DNA of 64,000 bases from Mycolicibacterium sp. MU0053 (GCF_963378095.1 NZ_OY726397.1:1612001-1676000); one strand, 5' to 3'; shown: positions 46,932 to 57,823, counted from the stretch's first letter. Notes: a model not told the origin generated them from the letters alone. A program made the numbers and translations.

Positions 46932-47687
46932 CTACTTGCGTTGCGCGGCCTGCAGGCGCGCCTGGAACTCCGGTGACTGGATGGACGTGGCCTGCGGGCC
47001 GAGTTCGGTGCGCATCGCGGCGTGGTGCAGGTCGGTGTCGACGGTGCCGGGGGAGAAGGTGGCACGCATGGTCGCCTTGGTCGCCAGCACCACCTCGCGC
47101 GGTGCGGCCGCGGGACCGGCGGCCAGCTCCAGGGCCGCGGCGACGGGATCGTCGGCCACCTGCAGGGCCAGGCCGTGCGCGACGGCGGCCTCGGCGTCGA
47201 AGCGCATCCCGAACAGCAAGGCGGCCCGGGCGGCCTGAGGCCCCACGCCGCGCTGCAACATCCAGGTGGCGCCGCCGCCGGGATGGATGCCGAGCTTCTG
47301 AAAGCGCGGGTCGAAATTGGCGTGCGGACCGGCGATGCGGACGTCGGCGGCCAGCGCGAGGTTGAGTCCGGCGCCGACGGCGGCCCCGTTGACCGCGGCG
47401 ATGGTGGGCAGCGAGCAGTTGCCGATCGCCATGAAGCCGTCGTAGATGCGCAGCAGGCCCTCCTCGGCGGCCGACCCGAGCGCGCTGAGGTCGGCGCCGG
47501 CGCAGAAGGCCTTGCCGGCGCCGGTGATGACCAGCGCGTGCACGCCGGTGTCGGCCTCGGCCTGCTCGACCGCGGCGCGCAGCTGCGCCGACATCGCGTC
47601 GGTGACCGCGTTGCGCCGGTCGGGATCGTTGACGGTGACCAGCGCGACGCGGTCGGTGACGGAGTAAAGCACCAGCTCAGAACTCAT
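46932..47687 (-). CDS. echA14: Enoyl-CoA hydratase/isomerase family protein
   Basis: 251-aa crotonase-fold protein. CoA/oxyanion motifs: [16 protein letters not shown] and [23 protein letters not shown]. The first catalytic Glu position (normally in AxxNGxAxGGGxE) lacks a Glu, with GLNLALA instead. The second region has [12 protein letters not shown] without an obvious Glu, so the reaction may not be classical hydration. Similar in sequence to EchA14 (Rv2486). ATG 47687 starts the gene. It converges with bkdC with no gap. Confidence 0.83.
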   Translation of the reverse strand: MSSELVLYSVTDRVALVTVNDPDRRNAVTDAMSAQLRAAVEQAEADTGVHALVITGAGKAFCAGADLSALGSAAEEGLLRIYDGFMAIGNCSLPTIAAVNGAAVGAGLNLALAADVRIAGPHANFDPRFQKLGIHPGGGATWMLQRGVGPQAARAALLFGMRFDAEAAVAHGLALQVADDPVAAALELAAGPAAAPREVVLATKATMRATFSPGTVDTDLHHAAMRTELGPQATSIQSPEFQARLQAAQRK

Positions 47688-47787
47688 GGCGGAGACGTTA
47701 CTCGGGGCGGGTGCGCGCCCAGAGTCGGGTTGTTACCGGGTCCACTCGCGAAACGCATACAACAACACAACTTTCGACCGAAAAATG

Positions 47788-47861
47788 CGCCCCCGGCAGG
47801 AATCGAACCTGCGACCTAGAGATTAGAAGGCTCTTGCTCTATCCAACTGAGCTACGGAGGC
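47788..47861 (-). tRNA. tRNA-Arg (anticodon TCT)
   Basis: Cloverleaf on the - strand: acceptor GCCTCCG/CGGGGGC (one G-U pair), D-arm GCTC/GAGC, anticodon arm AGAGC-CTTCTAA-TCTCT (anticodon TCT, with a C-U mismatch closing the loop), T-arm GCAGG/CCTGC with TTCGATT. The mismatch at 31-39 is a small oddity. Confidence 0.95.
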
Positions 47862-48043
47862 AACGTGCAGCTAGTTTAACCAACCGCATGCTCCGGTCCC
47901 CGGTCGCGCCACGCGCGGGAGAAATGCGTTTGGAACACAAGATATTTGGATACTGTGTGATGCACGGCACATCGCGATCCGGTAGCTACACCGGAGTCGT
48001 AGCGGGCAACGATGCCCAGCCCCGAAGGTGAGGTTGTACTGCG

Positions 48044-49285
48044 ATGACTCTGGTGACGGACGCGGTTGCGGCTGTGCCCCGTCCCGGGCCACTGAAGGCA
48101 GCGTTGGGCCTGATCAGCGACCCGGTAGCGACGCTGGGGGCCGCGTCGGTGTTGTTGCGGGGCGGCCCCTCGTTGGCCGGTTGGCTGGCCGGCTGGGCGC
48201 TGACCGAGTTCCCGTTGCGGGTCCTGACCGGGCACGCGCTGTCCTCGGTGGACATCGCCCCGGTCAACCGTTTCATCAACGGCCTGGCGGCCCAACGCGC
48301 CGACAGCGTGCTGCAGGAGGCGCTCTCCGAGGCCTATGGAACCGACTACTCCGACCACATCAGCCATCCGGTCACCGATCCCGCGGTACGCAGGCACAGC
48401 GTCGCCGGGGTGTGGCACGCCGCGCAGCGCAGCCGGTACGCCACGGTGACCCGCAACCTGTCCTACGGTCCGGGCGGACGGGACAACCTGCTCGACATCT
48501 GGCGTCGGCCCGATGTGGCCCCGGGCGCCCGCGTCCCGGTGCTGCTGCAGATTCCCGGCGGCGCCTGGGCGCTCAGCGAGAAACGTGGGCAGGCGGTGCC
48601 GCTGCTGAGCCGAATGGTCGAACTCGGCTGGATCTGCGTGACCATCAACTACAGCCGCAGCCCGTTCAGCGCCTGGCCGGCGCACATCGTCGACGTCAAA
48701 CGCGCGATCGCCTGGCTACGGGAGAACATCGCCGACTACGGCGGGGACCCCGACTTCATCGCGGTCACCGGCGGCTCCGCCGGCGCGCATATCGGTTCGC
48801 TGGCCGCACTGACCGCCAACGACCCAGCGCTGCAGCCCGGATTCGAGCAGGTGGACACCAGTGTGGCGGCCGCGGTGCCCTACTACGGCGCCTACGACCT
48901 GACCGATCCGGACAACATGTGCGAGCTGATGCTGCCGTTCCTGGAGCGATTCGTCATGCGCGCGCGGCTCGCCGACGATCCCGCGCTGTACCGGGCGGCG
49001 TCTCCGATCACCCACGTGCACCGGGACGCGCCGCCGTTCTTCGTGCTGCATGGCGCCAACGACGCGGTGATTCCGCACACCCAGGCGCAGGCCTTCGTCG
49101 GTGCGCTGCGCGCGGCCGGTGCCCCCACCGTCGCCCACGCCGAACTTCCCAACGCGCACCACGCTTTTGACGCCATCGCCACGGTGCGGTCACAGCTGGT
49201 GACCGACACCGTCGCCGACTTCCTCGGTGTCACCTACGGCAATCACCGGATGGGACTCGGCGACCTCGTCCACGACGTCGGGTGA
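48044..49285 (+). CDS. lipQ: Alpha/beta-hydrolase, LipQ-type carboxylesterase
   Basis: 413-aa hormone-sensitive-lipase-like esterase, matching Rv2485c in position. The nucleophile is Ser245 in GGSAGAH, with Asp in HGANDAVIP and His in NAHHAF. The oxyanion motif of the family, HGGG, is replaced by IPGGAW. The hydrophobic N-terminus (about residues 20-65) could associate with membrane. ATG 48044 lies 182 bp after the tRNA-Arg 5' end. Substrate unknown. Precedes the acyltransferase operon by 131 bp. Confidence 0.83.
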   Translation: MTLVTDAVAAVPRPGPLKAALGLISDPVATLGAASVLLRGGPSLAGWLAGWALTEFPLRVLTGHALSSVDIAPVNRFINGLAAQRADSVLQEALSEAYGTDYSDHISHPVTDPAVRRHSVAGVWHAAQRSRYATVTRNLSYGPGGRDNLLDIWRRPDVAPGARVPVLLQIPGGAWALSEKRGQAVPLLSRMVELGWICVTINYSRSPFSAWPAHIVDVKRAIAWLRENIADYGGDPDFIAVTGGSAGAHIGSLAALTANDPALQPGFEQVDTSVAAAVPYYGAYDLTDPDNMCELMLPFLERFVMRARLADDPALYRAASPITHVHRDAPPFFVLHGANDAVIPHTQAQAFVGALRAAGAPTVAHAELPNAHHAFDAIATVRSQLVTDTVADFLGVTYGNHRMGLGDLVHDVG

Positions 49286-49416
49286 GCGCGGTACACCAAC
49301 GCGCGCCGCGGCGCGACGATCCATGAATCGGCTGCCGCCGACGCATCGCTGAGACTAGCGTGGGGTGGACGCTTGGGGCGCTGGCAGCGCCGGACGGTAT
49401 GGAGGGTTGAGGGACC

Positions 49417-50910
49417 GTGGTGAGTGACTCCTTCGATGCTTCGGCGTTCTCCGACGAACTCAGCGCCGTCGATCAGTTGCTGCACCGCGGGGAGGCCAAC
49501 CCTCGGACTCGCTCGGGGGTCATGGCGGTCGAACTGCTGGACACAGCACCGGATTGGGAGCGCTATCGCGCCACCTTCGACAATGCCTCCCGGCGGGTGC
49601 CGCGGCTGCGTCAGAAGGTGGTCATGCCGACGTTGCCCACCGCTGCGGCCCGCTGGGTGGTGGACCCCGACTTTGATCTGGACTTCCATGTCCGACGCGT
49701 GCGCGCGCCCGAGCCCGGCACCCTGCGCCAGGTATTCGACATGGCCGAACTCGTCCAGCAGTCGCCCCTGGACATCACCCGGCCGTTGTGGAGCGCGACG
49801 CTGGTCGAAGGACTCGAGGACGGGCGCGCCGCGCAAATCCTGCATCTGAGTCACGCCGTGGCCGACGGGGTGGGCATCGTGGCGATGTTCACCGAAATCT
49901 ACGACCTGGAACCCGAGGCGGCGCCCCGGCCGCCGGCGCCCCTGCCGATCCCGCAGGACCTCACGCCCAACGATCTGATGCGGGCCGGGATCAATGCGTT
50001 GCCCGGGTCGATCGTCAGCGGGGTGCGCGGGGCGCTGCTGGGTGCCATCGGGACGGTCGGCAAGGCCGTCAGCCGTCCCGGCTCGGTGGTCTCCGGCGTC
50101 CTCGATTACGCCGGCTCGAGCCGCCGTATCGTGCGCCAGGCCGCGCCGCCGTCGCCGCTGCTGCGACGGCGCAGCCTCTCGACCCGGACCGAGGCCATCG
50201 ACATCCCGCTTTCGGACCTGCATCGGGTGGCCAAGACCGCGGGCGGGTCGATCAACGATGCGTACCTGGCCGGGCTGTGCGGGGCGTTACGCCGCTACCA
50301 CGACGCGCTCGGGGTGCCCGTGCAGACGTTGCCGATGGCGGTCCCGGTCAACCTGCGGGCCGACTCGGACCCGGCCGGCGGGAACCGCTTCGCGGGGGTC
50401 AACATTGCTGCGCCGATCGGCACCGTCGACCCCGTGGCGCGGATGCAGAAGATCCGCGCGCAGATGACACAGCGGCGCGAGGAGGCCGCCCTCGACGTGT
50501 TGGGCGTGGTGGCGCCGGTGCTGTCGCTGCTGCCCGACCCGGTGCTGGAACAGATGACCGGCTCGGTGATCGCCTCCGATATCCAGGCCAGCAACGTGCC
50601 GGTCTACCCGGGCGACACCTACATCGCCGGATCACAAGTGTTGCGGCAGTACGGGATTGGGCCGCTTCCCGGGGTGGCGATGATGGTGGTGCTGGTATCG
50701 CGCAGCGGTTACTGCACCATTTCGGCGCGCTACGACCGGGCCGCGATCACCGACGAGGCGCTGTTCGCCCGCTGCCTGGCCGCCGGGTTCGACGAGGTGC
50801 TGGCGCTGGCGGGCGATCCGAACCTGCGCGCCCAGCCGGTGTCCTTCGCGGGACCCGCGCCGGCTCCTGAACCGACAGACCCCACGGACAACGGATCGGC
50901 GGTTTCATGA
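49417..50910 (+). CDS. Wax ester synthase/diacylglycerol acyltransferase family protein
   Basis: 497-aa WS/DGAT protein related to Rv2484c. The acyltransferase motif normally reads HHxxxDG, but here it is SHAVADG (Ser145, His146, Asp150), keeping only the second His. The C-terminal block YNVPVYPG-like region (NVPVYPGDTYIAG) is conserved. It would transfer acyl groups from acyl-CoA to diacylglycerol or an alcohol for storage lipid. Start GTG 49417 or 49420. It is coupled to plsC by ATGA. Confidence 0.83.
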   Translation: MVSDSFDASAFSDELSAVDQLLHRGEANPRTRSGVMAVELLDTAPDWERYRATFDNASRRVPRLRQKVVMPTLPTAAARWVVDPDFDLDFHVRRVRAPEPGTLRQVFDMAELVQQSPLDITRPLWSATLVEGLEDGRAAQILHLSHAVADGVGIVAMFTEIYDLEPEAAPRPPAPLPIPQDLTPNDLMRAGINALPGSIVSGVRGALLGAIGTVGKAVSRPGSVVSGVLDYAGSSRRIVRQAAPPSPLLRRRSLSTRTEAIDIPLSDLHRVAKTAGGSINDAYLAGLCGALRRYHDALGVPVQTLPMAVPVNLRADSDPAGGNRFAGVNIAAPIGTVDPVARMQKIRAQMTQRREEAALDVLGVVAPVLSLLPDPVLEQMTGSVIASDIQASNVPVYPGDTYIAGSQVLRQYGIGPLPGVAMMVVLVSRSGYCTISARYDRAAITDEALFARCLAAGFDEVLALAGDPNLRAQPVSFAGPAPAPEPTDPTDNGSAVS

Positions 50911-52562
50911 CGACATCACGGGATATGCGGCTGCCCGGCTCGGTGGCCGAGGTCAAGGCCAGCCCGCGCGGCCCCAAGATCGGGGCATTCTTCGACCTGG
51001 ACGGCACGCTGGTCGCCGGGTTCACCGGGGTGATCCTGACCCAGCAGCAGTTCCGGCGCCGCGAACTCGGACTCGGGGACCTGATCGCCATGATTCAGGC
51101 CGGTCTGAATCATCAACTCGGCCGTTCGGAGTTCGAGGACCTGATCATCTCGGCGACCTCGGCGATGCGCGGCCGGTCGATCACCGATATGGACCAGGTG
51201 GGCGAGCGGCTGTTCCGGCAGCAGATCGAGTCGCGCATCTATCCGGAGATGCGCGAACTGGTCCGGGCCCACCTCGACCGCGGTCACACGGTATGCCTGA
51301 GTTCGTCGGCGCTGACCATCCAGGTGGAACCGGTGGCGCGTTTCCTCGGAATTCCGAACACGCTGACCAACCGGTTCGACCTGGACGAGGACGGAGTGCT
51401 CACCGGGGACGTCGTCCGCCCCATTCTGTGGGGTCCCGGCAAAGCGAACGCCGTGCAGAAATTCGCCGCCGACCGCGGAATCGACCTGAAGGACAGCTAC
51501 TTCTACGCCGACGGCGACGAGGATGTCGCCCTGATGTACCTGGTGGGCCACCCCCGGCCCACCAACCCCGAGGGGAAGATGGCCGCGGTGGCCCGCCAGC
51601 GCGGCTGGCCCATCCTGAAATTCACCAGCCGCGGCGGCACCGGGATCACCGGCACGCTCAAGACATTGGTCGGCGTCGGATCCGTCGTCCCGATCGCCGC
51701 CGGCGCCATCGGCTGGGGCCTGCTCACCCGCAGCCGTCGTCGCGGCATCAACTTCTTCACCGGTAACTGGGGTGCGATGCTGCTGGCCTCCAGCGGCGTG
51801 AAACTCAACGTCCTCGGCAGGGAGAACCTCACCGCGCAACGGCCCGCGGTGTTCATCTTCAACCATCGCAACAACTTTGACCCGGTCATCACCAGCGCGC
51901 TGGTGCGCGACAACTTCACCGGGGTGGGTAAGAAGGAACTTGAAAGCGACCCGATTGCCGGCACGCTCGGCAAGTTGATGGACGCGGTGTTCATCGATCG
52001 CGACGACACCCAGTCCGCGGTCCGGTCGCTCAAACAGGTCGAGGATCTGGTCCGCAAGGGACTGTCCATCGTGATGGCCCCCGAGGGCACACGGCTGGAC
52101 ACCACCACCGTCGGCCCCTTCAAGAAGGGTCCGTTCCGGCTGGCGATGGCGGCCGAGATCCCGATTGTCCCGGTGGTCATCCGCAACGCGGAGGCCATCG
52201 GGTCTCGCGACGCGACGATCATGCACCCCGGCACCGTCGACATCGTGGTCTATCCGCCGATTTCGGTGCAGGACTGGACCGTCGACAACCTCGACGAGCG
52301 CATCGCCGAAGTGCGGCAGCTGTATCTGGACACCCTGGCGTCCTGGCCCGAGGGCGAGGTGCCCAGCGTCAAGCTCGGTGCTCCGAAGAAGGCGGCCAAG
52401 AAGGCACCCGCCAAGAAGGCACCCGCCAAGAAGTCCGCGGCGAAGAAGTCCGCTAAGAAGGCCACCAAAAAGGCTGCCGCCAAGAAGGTTCCGTCGAAGA
52501 AGGCGGCTTCGGCTGAGGCCGGCGAGAACGGCGCGGCACAGCCCGCCCGGGGCCGGCAATGA
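50907..52562 (+). CDS. plsC: Bifunctional HAD phosphatase / 1-acylglycerol-3-phosphate acyltransferase
   Basis: 551-aa two-domain protein like Rv2483c. An N-terminal HAD-IB (SerB-like) domain has FFDLDGTL (Asp30, Asp32), followed by an acyltransferase domain with NHRNNFD (His320, Asp325) and PEGTR (about 392-396). The C-terminal 60 residues are an unusual Lys/Ala/Pro repeat tail ([17 protein letters not shown]), similar in composition to histone-like DNA-binding tails. It makes phosphatidic acid from lysophosphatidate. ATG 50907 overlaps the previous stop. Confidence 0.9.
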   Translation: MTTSRDMRLPGSVAEVKASPRGPKIGAFFDLDGTLVAGFTGVILTQQQFRRRELGLGDLIAMIQAGLNHQLGRSEFEDLIISATSAMRGRSITDMDQVGERLFRQQIESRIYPEMRELVRAHLDRGHTVCLSSSALTIQVEPVARFLGIPNTLTNRFDLDEDGVLTGDVVRPILWGPGKANAVQKFAADRGIDLKDSYFYADGDEDVALMYLVGHPRPTNPEGKMAAVARQRGWPILKFTSRGGTGITGTLKTLVGVGSVVPIAAGAIGWGLLTRSRRRGINFFTGNWGAMLLASSGVKLNVLGRENLTAQRPAVFIFNHRNNFDPVITSALVRDNFTGVGKKELESDPIAGTLGKLMDAVFIDRDDTQSAVRSLKQVEDLVRKGLSIVMAPEGTRLDTTTVGPFKKGPFRLAMAAEIPIVPVVIRNAEAIGSRDATIMHPGTVDIVVYPPISVQDWTVDNLDERIAEVRQLYLDTLASWPEGEVPSVKLGAPKKAAKKAPAKKAPAKKSAAKKSAKKATKKAAAKKVPSKKAASAEAGENGAAQPARGRQ

Positions 52563-54910
52563 GCGGTCCCAAAGACGCCGGCGGGCTGCCGGAGGTTACC
52601 ATCGACGGCGACGCGCTGGTCCTTGCCTCGGTGGCCTCGCCTGCGGAACTCGACCTGCTCACCGACTGGTTGCGCGCGCAGCGTGCGGCGCACCCCGAGG
52701 CGCGCATCGAAGTGATCGAACTGCCCGCGGACGAGCCGCCACCCGGGGTGATCGCAAGCCTGGTCGAAGAACTCGAGTCCGGCGACGACCGCGCGGTAGT
52801 GCCGGCGCGGGTGTTCTGGGTGCCGGGCGGATTACCGACCCGCGTCAAGATCGTCGGTCTCATTTCAGGGCGTGACACCTACCGCCCACCCGAAATGCTG
52901 CAACGACGCATCCTGCGCCGGGACCGATCCCGGGCCAAAGTCGTCGCCGGCGAACCCGCGAAGGTATCCGAACTGCGCCAACAGTGGCAGGACAACACCG
53001 TCGGTGATTCCCCGCGCGAGTTCGCCCGGTTCGTGCTGCGGCGTGCGAGCCTGGCCATCGAACGCATGGAGTTGCGGCTGCTCGGACCCGAATACAAGTC
53101 GCCGCGGCTGATCAAACCGGAGATGTTGGCCTCCAGTCGGTTTCGGGACGGCCTCGAGCAGATCCCGGGGGCCACGGTCGACAAGGCCGGTGAGATGCTC
53201 GACGAGTTGGCCACCGGGTGGAGCCGGTTCTCGGTGGACCTCATGCCCAACCTGGGTCGAGCGATCTTCAGCCGCGGCTTCGACCCCAACGTCGACTACG
53301 ACCCCGCCGAGATCGAGACGTTGCGGCACGCGTTGGAACGACATCCCGCCGTGCTGCTGTTCTCGCACCGCTCCTACCTCGACGGCGCCATCGTTCCGGT
53401 GGCGATGCAGGAGAACCGGCTGCCGCCGGTGCACACGTTCGCCGGGATCAACCTGTCCTTCGGGTTCATGGGGCCGCTGATGCGGCGTTCGGGTGTCATC
53501 TTCATTCGGCGCAAGCTCGACGATCCGCTCTACAAGTACGTGCTGCGACAGTTTGTCGGCTACATCGTCGAGAAGCGCTTCAACCTGAGCTGGTCGATCG
53601 AGGGCACCCGGTCCCGTACCGGAAAGATGTTGCCGCCCAAGCTCGGTCTGCTGGCCTACGTCGCCGATGCCTATCTCGATGGTCGCAGCGACGACATCCT
53701 GCTGCAACCGGTGTCCATCAGCTTCGATCAGCTGCACGAGACCCGCGAATACGCGGCCTACGCCCGTGGTGGGGAGAAAACCCCCGAGGGTCTGAGCTGG
53801 CTGTACAACTTCATCAAGGCGCAGGGGGAGCGGAACTTCGGCAAGATCTACGTCCGGTTCCCCGCGGCGGTGTCGATGCGGGAGTACCTCGACGTCCCGC
53901 AGGGCGACGGCGATCACGACGAGTCCGTCAAACGCCTTGCGCTGCAAAAGATGGCCTTCGCCGTGGCCTGGCGCATCCTGGAGGCCACCCCGATCAACGC
54001 CACCAGTTTGGTCTCCGCGCTGCTGCTGACCACCCGTGGCGTCGCGCTGACACTGAACCAGGTGCATCACACGCTGCAGGACTCGCTGGATTACCTGCAC
54101 CGCAAGGGCACCCCGGTCACCGAGTCCACCCGCCGGCTGCGCACCCTCGACGGCGTCCAGTCGGCGCTGGACGCGCTGTCCGGGGGCAACCCCGTCACCC
54201 GCATCGACGGGGGCCGCGAACCGGTCTGGCGGATCGCGCCGGAGGACGAGCACGAGGCGGCGTTCTACCGCAATTCGATCATCCATGCGTTCCTGGAGAC
54301 CGCGATCGCCGAACTGGCGCTGATGTATGCCTGCCGCGCCGAGGGGGACCGGCTCGAAGCGTTCTGGTCGCAGGCGATGCGGCTGCGTGACCTGTTGAAG
54401 TTCGAGTTCTACTTCGCCGACTCGGGGGCCTTCCGCGAGAACATCGCCGCGGAAATGGCCTGGCTCGACGACTGGGAGGCGCGCGTCTGCGCCGGCGGGG
54501 CCGATCTGGACGCCATGCTGCATGAGATGCGGCCGCTGATGGCCCACGCGATGCTGCGACCGTTCTTCGAGGCCTACGAGATTGTCGCCGACGTGCTGCG
54601 CGAGGCCCCACCGCAGATCGACGAGAAGGATCTGACCCAGCGCGCCCTCGGGGTGGGCAGCCAGCGCGCCGCGCAGCGTCTGGTGCGCAGCAATGAAGCG
54701 GTGTCGGCGCTGCTGTTCGCCACGGCCCGCCAGGTCGCCGCCGACCAGGGACTGCTGGATCCGGCGCCTGATCTGACCGAACGGCGCGAGGCGTTCCTGG
54801 TCGAATTGCGCGGCATTCTCGGCGACATGAACCGCGTACACCTGATCTCCCGGCAGCACTTCCTCGAGCGTGAAGCCGCAGCGCAGGCCGCCGCTGACCC
54901 GACCGTTTAG
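52559..54910 (+). CDS. plsB2: Glycerol-3-phosphate acyltransferase
   Basis: 783-aa PlsB-type enzyme, orthologue of Rv2482c, catalysing the first acylation of glycerol-3-phosphate. Acyltransferase motifs: FSHRSYLDG (His270, Asp275), GVIFIRR, and [11 protein letters not shown]. It is coupled to plsC by a 4-bp ATGA overlap, so the WS/DGAT-plsC-plsB2 genes form a lipid-synthesis operon supplying consecutive steps. Length is typical for mycobacterial PlsB2. Confidence 0.93.
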   Translation: MSGPKDAGGLPEVTIDGDALVLASVASPAELDLLTDWLRAQRAAHPEARIEVIELPADEPPPGVIASLVEELESGDDRAVVPARVFWVPGGLPTRVKIVGLISGRDTYRPPEMLQRRILRRDRSRAKVVAGEPAKVSELRQQWQDNTVGDSPREFARFVLRRASLAIERMELRLLGPEYKSPRLIKPEMLASSRFRDGLEQIPGATVDKAGEMLDELATGWSRFSVDLMPNLGRAIFSRGFDPNVDYDPAEIETLRHALERHPAVLLFSHRSYLDGAIVPVAMQENRLPPVHTFAGINLSFGFMGPLMRRSGVIFIRRKLDDPLYKYVLRQFVGYIVEKRFNLSWSIEGTRSRTGKMLPPKLGLLAYVADAYLDGRSDDILLQPVSISFDQLHETREYAAYARGGEKTPEGLSWLYNFIKAQGERNFGKIYVRFPAAVSMREYLDVPQGDGDHDESVKRLALQKMAFAVAWRILEATPINATSLVSALLLTTRGVALTLNQVHHTLQDSLDYLHRKGTPVTESTRRLRTLDGVQSALDALSGGNPVTRIDGGREPVWRIAPEDEHEAAFYRNSIIHAFLETAIAELALMYACRAEGDRLEAFWSQAMRLRDLLKFEFYFADSGAFRENIAAEMAWLDDWEARVCAGGADLDAMLHEMRPLMAHAMLRPFFEAYEIVADVLREAPPQIDEKDLTQRALGVGSQRAAQRLVRSNEAVSALLFATARQVAADQGLLDPAPDLTERREAFLVELRGILGDMNRVHLISRQHFLEREAAAQAAADPTV

Positions 54911-54943
54911 CGGCGCGGCCCGGTCGGGCCATACTCTGGTGCG

Positions 54944-56947
54944 GTGACCTCCTCAGTTACCGGACAGCGCACCGCGGTGTGGCCGGTGCTGCTCGGAGTC
55001 GGCCTGCTCGCCGGATGTACCGCCGCCGGTCTGGCCGCACTCGCGCTCGCCGATGCGCTGACCGCGACCGGTCTGCCCGACCCCGGCCCAATCACCACGG
55101 TGGGTCTGCCGTTCGTCCGCGCCGCCGGCGAGGTGGCGGCCGTCCTGGCGGTCGGCAGCTTCCTGTTCGCGGCCTTCTTCGTCCCGCCGCAGAAATCCGG
55201 GGTGCTCGACGTTGCGGGGTACCGCGCATTGCGCACGGGTTCGGTGGCCGCCGGCGTCTGGGCGGTGTGCGCGGCGCTGCTGGTACCGCTGACGATCTCC
55301 GACGTGTCCGGTCAGCGCCTGCTCGATCACCTGGGTCCGATGGAGCTATGGTCGGCGGCCGGCCTGGTCGACACCGCGGACGCGTGGCGGTGGACGGCGT
55401 TTCTGGCCGCGGCGCTGACGCTGGTCAGCATTCCGGTATTGCGCTGGTCGTGGACGCCGACGCTGTTCATCGGCAGCCTGGTGACGCTGATCCCGCTGGG
55501 ACTGACCGGCCATTCCGCCGCCGGCGGCTCACACGACCTGGGCACCAACAGCCTGCTGATTCACCTGGTCGGTGCGGCCCTGTGGGCCGGGGGTCTGCTC
55601 GCCCTGCTGGCCCACGCGCTGCGCAGCGGTGAGCACGGTGCGCTGGCCGCCCGCCGGTTCTCGGCGGTGGCGCTGTGGTGTTTCATCGCGATGGCCCTGT
55701 CCGGGGTGCTCAACGCGCTGATCCGGGTGCGGCCCGCCGACCTGCTGGACAGCAGCTACGGCGCGCTGGTCGGGGCCAAACTGGTGGCGCTGTGCCTGTT
55801 GGGAATCCTCGGCTGGCGCCAACGGCGGTCCGGCCTGGTGGCCCTGGACGCCGACCCCGGGGCGCGCGGACCGTTGATTCGGCTGGCGCTGACCGAGGCC
55901 GTCATCTTCGGACTGACCTTCGGGGTGGCCGTGGCGCTGGGGCGCACGCCGCCGCCCCCGCCGCGGGTGCTCAACCCGTCGATCCCGGAAGTCGAGATCG
56001 GCTACAACCTGGACGGGCCGCCCACGCTGGCGCGGATCCTGTTCGACTGGCGGTTCGACCTGATCTTCGGCACCGCGGCGATCGTGTTCGCGCTGCTCTA
56101 CATCGCCGGGGTGTGGCGGTTGCGCAAGCGCGGCGACGCCTGGCCCACCGGTCGCCTGGTGGCGTGGCTGTCCGGTTGTGCGGTGCTGCTCTTCGCGACG
56201 TCCTCCGGGCTGGGCCGCTACATGCCGGCGATGTTCAGCATGCACATGGGCGCGCACATGATGCTGTCGATGCTGGTGCCGATCCTGCTGGCGCTGGGCG
56301 GGCCGGTGACGCTGGCGCTGCGCGCGTTGCCCGCCGCCGGTAAGGGGCAGCCGCCGGGCTTGCGGGAATGGTTGCTGGGGGCGTTGCACAGTCGGGTGTC
56401 GAAGTTCTTCACCAACCCGATCATCGCCACCGCGCTGTTTGTTGCCGGTTTCTACGGCCTGTACTTCGGTGGCATCTTCGACTCGGCCGCCAGCGACCAC
56501 GCCGGGCACGTGGCGATGAACCTCCACTTCCTGGCCACCGGCTATCTGTTCTACTGGTGCGTCATCGGGGTGGATCCGACGCCTCGGCCGCTGCCGCCGC
56601 TGGGCAAGCTGGCGATGGTCTTCGGATCGCTGCCGCTGCACGCGTTCTTCGGCGTGGTGCTGATGGGGATGAACACCGTGCTTGCGGAGCCCTTCTACCG
56701 ATCCCTGCAATTGCCTTGGCACACCGACTTTTTGGCTGACCAGAAACTCGGCGGTGGCATCGCGTGGGCGGCCGGCGAGGTGCCGCTGGTGATCGTGATG
56801 TTGGCCTTGCTGATCCAGTGGTCGCGGACCGACCGGCGGACCGCCAAACGGTTGGACCGCGCCGCCGAACGCGACCACGACGCCGATCTGGTGGCCTACA
56901 ACAACATGCTTGCGGAGTTGTCGCGGCGGGAGAAGCAGGGGCAGTAA
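54944..56947 (+). CDS. Fused copper resistance CopD / cytochrome c oxidase assembly CtaG-like membrane protein
   Basis: 667-aa polytopic membrane protein with about 14 segments. The N-terminal half is CopD-like (LLIHLVGAALWAGGLLAL). The C-terminal half is caa3_CtaG-like, with histidine-rich membrane motifs (FSMHMGAHMMLSML, DHAGHVAMNLHFLATGYLFYW) likely to bind copper. Matches the Rv0102-type fusion. It probably handles copper in the periplasm or membrane for oxidase assembly. GTG 54944 starts 33 bp after plsB2, so co-transcription is possible. Confidence 0.85.
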   Translation: MTSSVTGQRTAVWPVLLGVGLLAGCTAAGLAALALADALTATGLPDPGPITTVGLPFVRAAGEVAAVLAVGSFLFAAFFVPPQKSGVLDVAGYRALRTGSVAAGVWAVCAALLVPLTISDVSGQRLLDHLGPMELWSAAGLVDTADAWRWTAFLAAALTLVSIPVLRWSWTPTLFIGSLVTLIPLGLTGHSAAGGSHDLGTNSLLIHLVGAALWAGGLLALLAHALRSGEHGALAARRFSAVALWCFIAMALSGVLNALIRVRPADLLDSSYGALVGAKLVALCLLGILGWRQRRSGLVALDADPGARGPLIRLALTEAVIFGLTFGVAVALGRTPPPPPRVLNPSIPEVEIGYNLDGPPTLARILFDWRFDLIFGTAAIVFALLYIAGVWRLRKRGDAWPTGRLVAWLSGCAVLLFATSSGLGRYMPAMFSMHMGAHMMLSMLVPILLALGGPVTLALRALPAAGKGQPPGLREWLLGALHSRVSKFFTNPIIATALFVAGFYGLYFGGIFDSAASDHAGHVAMNLHFLATGYLFYWCVIGVDPTPRPLPPLGKLAMVFGSLPLHAFFGVVLMGMNTVLAEPFYRSLQLPWHTDFLADQKLGGGIAWAAGEVPLVIVMLALLIQWSRTDRRTAKRLDRAAERDHDADLVAYNNMLAELSRREKQGQ

Positions 56948-57077
56948 AGCCCTCCATGGTGCAGACCTCGCCAGAGGTGGCGATCGCGGCTCTTCCATCA
57001 TCATCGATGTCAGACCCCGTGGTTACCCTGATTTCGCCCTGCAGATAGGGCGGTTAAACAGAAAATTGGGGGGACTC

Positions 57078-57773
57078 ATGACACAGCCAACAGCGGGTTG
57101 GTTTCCGGATCCATCTGATCCGAGCCGCCAGCGCTATTTCGACGGCACGGCGTGGACCGACAACTACGGCCCAGTCGGCGCACCGACACCAGGCACCGGT
57201 GGACAGCCGAAGGCCGGTATGTCCGGAGGGCTGAAGGTCGGACTCGGGGCGGGGGCGGTGGTCCTGGCGCTGGCCACGTTCGGCTCGTTCGGTGACAGTG
57301 ACACGAGCACCGAGAGCAAGTCCAGCTCAGCCTCTGCGTCCATCTCGTCGTCCGAGCCGCTCACGTCCGATGTGGTAAAGCCGGTGTCCGATGCGGACAC
57401 CCCGGCGCCCGTCGGCTCGACTGTCCGAGACGGCAAGTTCGAGTTCAAGGTGCTAGACGTCGAGCGCGGGGCCACCACGATTGACGATGTGTTCGGGCCA
57501 GAAGTGGCCAAGGGGGAATTCTTCACCGTCAGGCTCCGTGTGACGAACATCGGGGACGACGCACGAAGCTTCTCCGCCACCAACCAGAAGCTGATCATCA
57601 ACGGCAACGAATACGAGGCCACCAGCATCATGGATGACGGCTGGATGGAGGACATCAATCCTGGCCTCGGGATCGAAGCCTCGGCTACGTTCGACATCCC
57701 GCCAGGCACGATGCCGTCGGCCATCGAGTGCCACGACTCGATGTTCTCTGGGGGAGCGCTGCTCGCACTGTGA
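57078..57773 (+). CDS. DUF2510 plus DUF4352-like surface protein
   Basis: 231-aa protein. The N-terminal DUF2510 motif (AGWFPDPSDPSRQRYFDGTAWT, about 6-27 with Trp and Tyr conserved) is followed by one membrane helix (about 52-68), a Ser-rich linker (about 72-100), and a C-terminal immunoglobulin-like DUF4352 domain (FFTVRLRVTNIGDDARSF...). It is probably anchored with the domain outside. ATG 57078 follows GGGGGG at about 5 bp. Its codon use is less GC-biased than its neighbours. Ligand unknown. Confidence 0.78.
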   Translation: MTQPTAGWFPDPSDPSRQRYFDGTAWTDNYGPVGAPTPGTGGQPKAGMSGGLKVGLGAGAVVLALATFGSFGDSDTSTESKSSSASASISSSEPLTSDVVKPVSDADTPAPVGSTVRDGKFEFKVLDVERGATTIDDVFGPEVAKGEFFTVRLRVTNIGDDARSFSATNQKLIINGNEYEATSIMDDGWMEDINPGLGIEASATFDIPPGTMPSAIECHDSMFSGGALLAL

Positions 57774-57823
57774 ACCCGAGTTGACGGACCGAACGCCGGG
57801 CGCAGTCCTCGGCTGATAGGGCA

